Positions 1 through 5,085 of a DNA stretch of 5,085 nt are shown here, piece by piece. The translations under genes and the position numbers were made by a program. Where the stretch lies: the NCBI GenBank assembly GCA_028279205.1, contig JANQSR010000023.1:1-5085 (forward strand), given 5' to 3'. The notes beneath the pieces were generated by a model. It made no database searches, was not told the origin of the DNA, and worked only from the letters and a program-made list of their open reading frames with translations. This DNA comes from Simkania sp. GTDB lineage: Bacteria > Chlamydiota > Chlamydiia > Chlamydiales > Simkaniaceae. Position 1 is the first letter of the stretch; each line of letters opens with the position of its first letter.

Positions 1-28
1 AAGATAAACCTTGCATAAAAACGCAAGC

Positions 29-3000
29 ATGAAACGCCCCGAGATAAACGACGAAAAGAACAAAAAAAGCGCTGTTGCTTTTGAAAATCAACAGTTTGAG
101 GATCATTACATCTGGCTTCAAAAGCACATGCCTGATGGGTTTTTTAAAGAGATCAACCCAGAACAATTGACACTGATCACTCACTATCTCATGGGTTTTC
201 CTCTTCAAGATTACTTTTGTCAAATCCAACTCAAAGATCGCGCTTTTGTTCTGATTTTAGATAGCCCTGATGCCGATCTAAAAGTCCTCAGTAAATTTCA
301 TTTTTACGGGATCCGCAACTATCAAACCTTCATCTCCATCGCCCCTCCCCCCTTCAAAGGGATCAAAAAAAAACTAAGAGTTGCCATGCTCTTTTTCACC
401 TCCTACCTAGAAAAACAAGAGGGTGCGACCTGTGATCTCTTGATGTCCAAAAACAAGCGGAAAGAGCTCTTTGAGTCTGTAAAAGAGCGGAATCCAAATA
501 TCGATTTAGAGGATTTTGATGCGCTTATCTGCGGGATGGATCACCGTTTCTTGCGCAATTTGACGCGTGAAAGACTCATTCTAGCCCTCTTGATGTTTTT
601 TAAAGCCCGAGAAAAGGATCATTGCCAATATGAGGTGCGCTACAACAAAGAGTGGAAGGAAACAGGGGGAAAAACCCCCTCGGTTCAAATTGTATTTGCT
701 TGGCGCAACACACCCAAGTATCAATTCATCTACCGGCTGGCCAAGATGATCTTTCGGCATCAGCTGAAGATGCTCCATGTGACAGCAGCCTATGTCAACC
801 CTTATGAAGAGGAGAGTGCTTTGATCATCTCCTTAGGGCTTCATGGGGTGCAAGGGGGGGCGGCATGGGAGGAGGCAGACATGGAAGACTTTTTAAAAGA
901 GCTGGTCACTCTCAAATGCTTTCCAGGAGTTGATGAGATCGAACGGACATTTGTCGAGCCAGGGCTTCTAACGGGCAATCAGGGAAATCTGGTTAGAATC
1001 TTGCTCAGTTTCATTCATCAAACTTTGGTTCACGCAGATATGAATCAGTATAACCTAGCCCATATCGAAGAGGGGCTCTGCCGCCACCCCGAACTAACCA
1101 TGCGCATTGTCAAGGCGTTCTACTTAAAGTTCGAACCAGGGCGGGCAGAAGAGGAGAGCTACAGAAAAGAGAGAGGAGAGTTTTTATCCCTACTTGAGCG
1201 TCTCGACACTGGGTATGAAACCAATGACATCCGCCGTAAAAACATTCTTAAAGGGGCAATCCATTTTGTTGACTACTCTCTAAAGACGAATTTCTTTAGA
1301 AAGAAAAAAAGCTCCTTCTCCTTCCGATTGGATCCGAAATATCTCGATCTCGTCCCTTACGAGAGAAAACGGCAGTTCCCCGAGCTTCCTTACGCTATTT
1401 TCTTCATGCAAGGCATGTCTTTTATTGGGTTTCACATCCGATTTAAAGATCTATCCCGCGGAGGACTTAGAACGGTCTTCCCAGCACACACCGAGCAGAT
1501 CATCTCAGATCGAAACCATGTCTTTTCAGAATGTTATAACCTCGCTTATACGCAACAAAAGAAGAACAAAGATATTCCAGAAGGGGGGGCTAAAGGGGTG
1601 ATTTTCTTAGAGCCTTATGAGCTGCTCTTCTCAGAAGCCGATTTGCTGGGCAAAGAACTAAAGCGCGCAGGCCTTGAAGATGTGCAAGTCAAAAAAGCGG
1701 TCGAAAAGTTCAAAAATCAGCAAAAAACTCAATACCTTTATCAAACACAACGCACTTTCATCCACAGTTTTATGAACCTTCTGAACTGCCACGAAGACGG
1801 AACCTTGAAATCGAAAAATATCGTCGATTATTGGAAAAGGCCAGAATACATCTATCTAGGACCGGATGAGAATATGAAAAACGAAATGATCGATTGGATT
1901 GCAAACTATAGTCAAGGTGTGAGCTATAAACCTGGAATCGCTTTTATCTCGAGCAAGCCAGTTCATGGGATCAATCATAAACGGTACGGGGTGACCTCTT
2001 TTGGTGTTAACGTCTACATGGAGGCGGCTTTAAACCATTTAAACATCCATTTTCGAACCGACCCCTTCACCGTTAAAATTTCGGGAGGTCCCGACGGAGA
2101 TGTTGCTGGTAATCAAATTTTAAATCTTCACCGCTTTGCCCCCAAAACAGCCAAACTGATCGCCTTAACCGACGTTTCTGGAACGGTATATGACCCAGAG
2201 GGACTCGATCTTTCCGAAATGGTCGCCCTATTTGAAAATGAAAAACCGATCGCCTTTTACCCACCCAAAAAGCTGCACGAAGGGGGTTTTTTGCTCGACC
2301 TAAAAGCCAAGAAAGAGGAGTCCGCTTACACCACAAAGACGCTCCGCTTTTCAAAAAAAGGGGGAAAGATACAAAAAGATTGGCTTTCAGGAAGCGAGAC
2401 AAATCGCCTCTTTCATCACCATTTGCACCGCGTCAAAACAGATATTTTTATTCCCGCAGGGGGGCGTCCTCGCACCTTACACGAAAACAACTACACCGAA
2501 TTTCTTGACGCAGAGGGAAACCCTTCCTCTAAAGTGATTGTTGAGGGTGCCAATCTCTACCTGACACCCCGCGCACGCCAAGCTCTTGAAAAACGTGACG
2601 TTTTGATCATCAAAGATAGCTCAGCTAACAAAGGGGGGGTGATCTGCTCGTCGATGGAAGTTTTGACAAGTCTCATTCTAACCCAAGAAGAATTTCTTCA
2701 AGAAAAACCAAAACTCATGGAAGAGATTCTCGCCCTGGTTAGGGAAAAATCGCTGAGTGAAGGGGAACTTTTACTCAAAACCAGCACCCAAACGGGAGAG
2801 CCCCTCACAAAAATCTCTGATCAGATTTCAAAAAAGATCAACACATACACCTATGAGCTGCTCAATTACCTCGACAAGATTGTTTTACCCTCTCACCCCG
2901 ACGAACCGCTCGTTAAAGCGCTTTTAAGCAGCTGCCTTCCGCTTCTCTCCTCAAAATACCGGGAAAGGATCATCCAAAACCTGCCCACTTTGCATAAAAA

Positions 3001-3157
3001 AGCGATGATCGCCTGCCATCTCGCCTCTCAGGTTGTCTACCAAAAGGGGTTGGAATGGTCCCCTTCGATTGTCGATGTTTTGCCCTTGATCGCTTCAGAT
3101 CCTAAGGTGATCTACCCCTCTTCTTTAAAAGCACACAATTTTGATGTGCTGTCATAA
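29..3157 (+). CDS. NAD-specific glutamate dehydrogenase, large (about 115-kDa) class
   Basis: Predicted to oxidatively deaminate glutamate to 2-oxoglutarate and ammonia with NAD+ in the cytoplasm. Numbered from the ATG at 29 (1042 aa), the C-terminal half carries the family motifs in order: KTNFF (419-423) and FRLDP (432-436), SRGGLRT (476-482), the substrate-binding block QQKKNKDIPEGGAKG ending near 523 (Lys514 and Lys522 are likely substrate/catalytic lysines), SGGPDGDVAGNQ (685-696) opening the nucleotide-binding fold, VIVEGANLYLTP (836-847) and IIKDSSANKGG (860-870). The first 400 or so residues show no motif I can name and match the position of the regulatory region in large GDHs. Length resembles fungal Gdh2-type enzymes, not the roughly 450-aa hexameric GDH or the roughly 1600-aa GDH-180 class. 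An in-frame TAA at 5-7 limits the start to TTG at 11 (1048 aa) or ATG at 29; neither has a Shine-Dalgarno sequence, so ATG is preferred. No frameshift or missing core motif was seen. Confidence 0.9.
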   Translation: MKRPEINDEKNKKSAVAFENQQFEDHYIWLQKHMPDGFFKEINPEQLTLITHYLMGFPLQDYFCQIQLKDRAFVLILDSPDADLKVLSKFHFYGIRNYQTFISIAPPPFKGIKKKLRVAMLFFTSYLEKQEGATCDLLMSKNKRKELFESVKERNPNIDLEDFDALICGMDHRFLRNLTRERLILALLMFFKAREKDHCQYEVRYNKEWKETGGKTPSVQIVFAWRNTPKYQFIYRLAKMIFRHQLKMLHVTAAYVNPYEEESALIISLGLHGVQGGAAWEEADMEDFLKELVTLKCFPGVDEIERTFVEPGLLTGNQGNLVRILLSFIHQTLVHADMNQYNLAHIEEGLCRHPELTMRIVKAFYLKFEPGRAEEESYRKERGEFLSLLERLDTGYETNDIRRKNILKGAIHFVDYSLKTNFFRKKKSSFSFRLDPKYLDLVPYERKRQFPELPYAIFFMQGMSFIGFHIRFKDLSRGGLRTVFPAHTEQIISDRNHVFSECYNLAYTQQKKNKDIPEGGAKGVIFLEPYELLFSEADLLGKELKRAGLEDVQVKKAVEKFKNQQKTQYLYQTQRTFIHSFMNLLNCHEDGTLKSKNIVDYWKRPEYIYLGPDENMKNEMIDWIANYSQGVSYKPGIAFISSKPVHGINHKRYGVTSFGVNVYMEAALNHLNIHFRTDPFTVKISGGPDGDVAGNQILNLHRFAPKTAKLIALTDVSGTVYDPEGLDLSEMVALFENEKPIAFYPPKKLHEGGFLLDLKAKKEESAYTTKTLRFSKKGGKIQKDWLSGSETNRLFHHHLHRVKTDIFIPAGGRPRTLHENNYTEFLDAEGNPSSKVIVEGANLYLTPRARQALEKRDVLIIKDSSANKGGVICSSMEVLTSLILTQEEFLQEKPKLMEEILALVREKSLSEGELLLKTSTQTGEPLTKISDQISKKINTYTYELLNYLDKIVLPSHPDEPLVKALLSSCLPLLSSKYRERIIQNLPTLHKKAMIACHLASQVVYQKGLEWSPSIVDVLPLIASDPKVIYPSSLKAHNFDVLS

Positions 3158-3194
3158 TCTTTAACCATTTAACATCAATACTTTAGAGAAAAAT

Positions 3195-3221
3195 TAAGCA
3201 CTCTAACAACTGTAGTGCTAA
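3195..3221 (+). promoter_or_regulatory. CIRCE operator, HrcA binding site
   Basis: A 9-9-9 inverted repeat: left arm TAAGCACTC (3195-3203), a 9-nt spacer, right arm TAGTGCTAA (3213-3221). Each arm differs by one base from the CIRCE consensus TTAGCACTC-N9-GAGTGCTAA (position 2 of the left arm, position 1 of the right arm), and the spacer length is exact. CIRCE is the established operator of HrcA, and the hrcA gene starts 70 bp downstream, so autoregulation of the hrcA-grpE-dnaK operon is the natural reading. The site ends 6 bp before the proposed -35 box, which places it upstream of the promoter core and not over the transcription start. Confidence 0.9.
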
Positions 3222-3227
3222 AAACTG

Positions 3228-3257
3228 TTGCCAATTTTTACGCTCCCCTGCTATATT
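3228..3257 (+). promoter_or_regulatory. Housekeeping-sigma promoter of the hrcA-grpE-dnaK operon
   Basis: The proposed -35 is TTGCCA (3228-3233) and the -10 is TATATT (3252-3257), separated by 18 bp. Each box differs from the sigma-70 consensus (TTGACA, TATAAT) at two positions. Transcription would start around 3263-3266, giving a leader of roughly 25-30 nt before hrcA. The adjoining CIRCE site supports this as the regulated operon promoter. An alternative further upstream (TTAACA at 3169 with an AT-rich -10 touching CIRCE) is much weaker. The start site is inferred from spacing only. Confidence 0.7.
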
Positions 3258-3291
3258 AGGAAGTTATAAAACAGAAACACTTGAATTAAGA

Positions 3292-4425
3292 ATGATTTAC
3301 CCCAAAAACCGGAAAGAGGAAAAAGAAAAGAGTATTCTTCTCGGACTCGTCGAACTCTACGTGATGACTGGCAAGCCTGTTGGATCTAAGACTCTGAAAG
3401 AGAGCGGATTTGAGAGCATTAGCTCCGCGACTATCCGCAATTACTTTACCAAATTGGAAAAGGAGGGGTTTTTGGCTCAAAAACACACATCCGGCGGACG
3501 GGTGCCAACCACTTTGGCCTACAAATTCTATGCTGAGTATCACAGGGGAGTCGCTGGGATCAAAGAGGGAGATTTCGAAGCGATTAGAAACGGACTGGAC
3601 AAAGAGACGAGCGAAATTGTGCGCTACCTTCAAGATGCCTCCCATCTTCTCAGTGATCTAACTCAAGGGGCAATCTTCCTCTCTTCCCCTCGATTTGATC
3701 GGGATCTCGTCTCGAGTGTCAAACTCATGGCAATCGATTCCAAACGCTATTTGTGTGTGCTGGTGACTGATTTCGGCCTTATTCACACCGAAATTCTTCA
3801 TTCGCCGAAAAAACTGAGCAATTTTGCACTCAAAAGGATCGAAAAGTATTTCTGTTTCCGGATCACAGGACTCGAAAGACCCACACTGAGCATCCAAGAA
3901 GAACGGATTGCCTCCCATTTTTACAACGAAATACTCCTTCGTCATGTGATAGATTACTCTAATTTTAGTGCGGAAGATGTTTATAAGACTGGATTTTCAA
4001 AACTTTTACACTTTTTCGAGTTTCAAGATAAAACAGCCCTGTCAGAGGGTCTATCCATTTTTGAAGACCTTGCTTATGTAAAGAAACTCCTTAAAAAATG
4101 CACTGAATCGTGCGAGCTTCTCTTTTGGATCGGAGATGATCTAGTACGTGGAAACACCCAAACAAGTGTGATTGCTGTTCCCTACTCCATCCACGGTAAA
4201 CCTGTTGGATCTGTCGCACTCCTCGGCCCCATACGGATGCCTTATCCAAAAATATTTGGAATCATGAGAGCCTTTTCAGCTGCTTTAAGTGACATGTTAA
4301 CACGCAACCTAAGCAAGTACAAAATCACCTATCGACTTCCGCAATCAAAAGCGATCGACAAGAAAACAAAAAACCCCATTTATCTAAGCCAGGTGCAACA
4401 TCTGCTCTTGGAAGATCAAAGCTAA
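3292..4425 (+). CDS. hrcA: Heat-inducible transcription repressor HrcA
   Basis: Represses class I heat-shock genes by binding CIRCE as a dimer; in the known model GroEL keeps it folded and active, so stress titrates it away. The 377-aa protein begins with a winged-helix domain (about 8-80): GLVELYVMTGKPVGSKTL (18-35), recognition segment SISSATIRNYFTKLEKEGFL (42-61) and wing HTSGGRVPT (65-73). The middle and C-terminal part is the GAF-like/dimerisation region and ends with the family block from LLFWIGDDL through TSVIAVPYSIHGKPVGSVALLGPIRM (about 277-316). The usual family end is near LSDML (332-336); here a basic tail of about 41 residues follows, as in chlamydial HrcA, where the tail is reported to modulate repression. 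The start is set by homology: no in-frame upstream start exists close by and the ATG lacks a good Shine-Dalgarno sequence (only TTAAG directly before it). First gene of the operon, 9 nt ahead of grpE. Confidence 0.96.
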   Translation: MIYPKNRKEEKEKSILLGLVELYVMTGKPVGSKTLKESGFESISSATIRNYFTKLEKEGFLAQKHTSGGRVPTTLAYKFYAEYHRGVAGIKEGDFEAIRNGLDKETSEIVRYLQDASHLLSDLTQGAIFLSSPRFDRDLVSSVKLMAIDSKRYLCVLVTDFGLIHTEILHSPKKLSNFALKRIEKYFCFRITGLERPTLSIQEERIASHFYNEILLRHVIDYSNFSAEDVYKTGFSKLLHFFEFQDKTALSEGLSIFEDLAYVKKLLKKCTESCELLFWIGDDLVRGNTQTSVIAVPYSIHGKPVGSVALLGPIRMPYPKIFGIMRAFSAALSDMLTRNLSKYKITYRLPQSKAIDKKTKNPIYLSQVQHLLLEDQS

Positions 4426-4429
4426 GGAG
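4424..4429 (+). promoter_or_regulatory. Ribosome binding site of grpE, overlapping the hrcA stop
   Basis: A perfect AAGGAG Shine-Dalgarno lies 5 nt before the ATG at 4435, and its first two bases are the last two of the hrcA TAA stop. An out-of-frame ATG at 4431 sits only 1 nt from the motif, too close for good initiation, and opens a frame without GrpE homology. This spacing therefore decides the grpE start at 4435. The arrangement suits re-initiation by ribosomes finishing hrcA. Confidence 0.85.
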
Positions 4430-4434
4430 AATGA

Positions 4435-5043
4435 ATGGAACCCAAAGATCAGAAAGAAGGAAAATCAAAGCCCATAGAGGAGTTAGAAGAGCAAGAAGAG
4501 CCTATCTCCTCAGGAGAAGAGCTGGGCGAAAAAGAGGAGCTTGCCTCCTCGGAGAGTTTGCACCTTGAACTGCGCAGCCAGCGGGAAAAAAACCTCCGCC
4601 TTCTTGCAGAAATGGAAAACACTCGGCAGCGGATGCAAAAAGAGAAACACCAAACAACCCAGTTTGCCATTGAGAATGTCATTCTCGATTTTTTAGGTGT
4701 TTTAGACAACCTCGAAAATGCGCTGAGTTTCGCAAAACAAGCCTCTGTTGAGGTTCAAAACTGGGCCAAGGGTTTTGAGATGATCTTAGGCCAGTTTAAA
4801 GAGATTTTATCCAATCATGATGTCACCCCATTCTCCTCGGAAGGAGATCGGTTCGATCCTCACTTGCACGATGTGCTCGAGATTGAAGAGACAGAGAAAC
4901 ACCGAGAGGAGATCATCATCCACGAATTTTCATGTGGATACAGATGTGGTGACAGAATCCTTCGCCCTGCCAAAGTTAAGGTTGCAAAAAAACCTTCAAA
5001 GGAGGGAGAAGAGCCCCAAGTTAATGAAGAAAATAAAGCATAA
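4435..5043 (+). CDS. grpE: GrpE, nucleotide-exchange factor for DnaK
   Basis: A cytoplasmic dimer that opens the DnaK ATPase domain to release ADP and so restarts the Hsp70 chaperone cycle. The 202-aa product has a long, very acidic low-complexity N-terminus (about 1-45, rich in Glu). A helical region follows (about 42-125), expected to form the long paired helices and including the conserved ILDFLGVLDNLENAL (83-97). The C-terminal beta domain has the family signatures GDRFDPHLHDVL (137-148) and GYRCGDRILRPAKVKV (168-183), ending in a charged tail. Length is normal for the family. Two cysteines (167 and 171) flank the GYR turn of the beta domain, which is the part that contacts DnaK in known structures. 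The start is fixed by AAGGAG 5 nt upstream. Its place between hrcA and dnaK, 9 nt and 14 nt from its neighbours, matches the conserved operon order. Confidence 0.97.
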   Translation: MEPKDQKEGKSKPIEELEEQEEPISSGEELGEKEELASSESLHLELRSQREKNLRLLAEMENTRQRMQKEKHQTTQFAIENVILDFLGVLDNLENALSFAKQASVEVQNWAKGFEMILGQFKEILSNHDVTPFSSEGDRFDPHLHDVLEIEETEKHREEIIIHEFSCGYRCGDRILRPAKVKVAKKPSKEGEEPQVNEENKA

Positions 5044-5047
5044 GGAG
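5042..5047 (+). promoter_or_regulatory. Ribosome binding site of dnaK, overlapping the grpE stop
   Basis: AAGGAG again shares its first two bases with the preceding stop codon (TAA at 5041-5043). The ten bases TAAGGAGAAT are identical to those at the hrcA/grpE junction (4423-4432). The spacer to the dnaK ATG at 5058 is 10 nt, longer than the 5 nt at grpE but still workable. Confidence 0.75.
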
Positions 5048-5057
5048 AATATAGAAA

Positions 5058-5085
5058 ATGAACCAGAAAAAAAGTAAAGTTATTG
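5058..5085 (+). CDS. dnaK: DnaK (Hsp70) chaperone, N-terminal fragment cut by the window end
   Basis: Only the first nine codons and one extra base are present, reading MNQKKSKVI, with the next codon starting with G. DnaK proteins open with a short polar stretch and then a [KR]-[VI]-I-G-I-D-L-G-T-T strand that begins the ATPase fold. KVI followed by a G-starting codon fits that exactly, and a Lys/Asn-rich lead-in resembles chlamydial DnaK as I recall it. Position is the stronger evidence: dnaK follows grpE in hrcA-grpE-dnaK operons, here 14 nt after the grpE stop and with its own AAGGAG. The rest of the gene lies outside the window, so integrity cannot be judged. Confidence 0.85.

Noticed and set aside
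2073..2402. 109-aa open frame on the minus strand.
   Set aside because: Fully antisense to the conserved GDH nucleotide-binding region, with no recognisable motif or ribosome binding evidence; a shadow of the real gene.
11..2999. An 11-base repeat (TTGCATAAAAA) at 11-21 and again near 2990.
   Set aside because: Too short and AT-rich to be meaningful; the second copy is ordinary GDH coding sequence.
3130..3150. Inverted repeat AGCACA/TGTGCT with a 9-nt loop at the 3' end of GDH, resembling a terminator stem or a second CIRCE half-match.
   Set aside because: No T run follows, it lies inside the coding sequence, and its AGCAC and GTGCT cores are 16 nt apart start to start, not the 18 nt of CIRCE; the outer arm bases also do not match.
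3160..3173. Tandem TTTAAC motifs 8 bp apart after the GDH stop, considered as a regulator site or alternative -35.
   Set aside because: Only two copies in AT-rich DNA, and no good -10 box at the right distance; the promoter at 3228-3257 is much better.
3286..3645. 119-aa minus-strand open frame covering the start of hrcA.
   Set aside because: Antisense to the conserved HrcA DNA-binding domain with no family motif; a shadow frame.
4449..4709. Ser/Arg-rich minus-strand open frame.
   Set aside because: Its composition is what results from reading the Glu-rich GrpE N-terminus in reverse complement.
4817..5077. 86-aa plus-strand frame running across the grpE/dnaK junction.
   Set aside because: Overlaps the conserved end of grpE and the dnaK start in another frame, and has no recognisable domain.

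Overview
The window reads as bacterial chromosome from a member of the phylum Chlamydiae, most likely one of the Parachlamydia/Waddlia/Simkania-type 'environmental' chlamydiae rather than a Chlamydiaceae species. Two things point there. The gene order hrcA-grpE-dnaK comes with a chlamydia-style HrcA (the SSATIRNYF recognition region, an HTSGGRVPT wing and a C-terminal tail beyond the usual end of the family). It also follows a very large NAD-type glutamate dehydrogenase, where I recall a prolyl-tRNA synthetase gene upstream of hrcA in Chlamydia trachomatis. The genus cannot be fixed from this sequence alone.

Layout, all on the + strand. Positions 1-28 are a short leader with an in-frame stop at 5-7 and a small inverted repeat. 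Positions 29-3157 encode a complete glutamate dehydrogenase of the roughly 115-kDa class. Positions 3158-3291 are the only real intergenic region; it holds a slightly degenerate CIRCE operator (3195-3221) and a good housekeeping promoter (TTGCCA at 3228, TATATT at 3252). Next come hrcA (3292-4425), grpE (4435-5043) and the first nine codons of dnaK (from 5058, running off the window). The last three are tightly packed, and grpE and dnaK each have an AAGGAG ribosome binding site fused to the stop codon of the gene before.

The second half is a self-regulated heat-shock operon. HrcA is expected to bind the CIRCE site and hold the promoter down in unstressed cells, while GrpE and DnaK are the nucleotide-exchange factor and Hsp70 chaperone it controls. 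The glutamate dehydrogenase is a separate metabolic gene, probably feeding glutamate into the TCA cycle as 2-oxoglutarate. No clear terminator separates it from the operon.

I saw no mobile element, RNA gene, CRISPR array or unknown gene cassette, and I do not think the window contains an undescribed system. The points most worth a second look are the eukaryote-like size class of the glutamate dehydrogenase, the placement and asymmetry of the CIRCE site, the HrcA tail, and the contrast between the weak hrcA ribosome binding site and the strong ones for grpE and dnaK.
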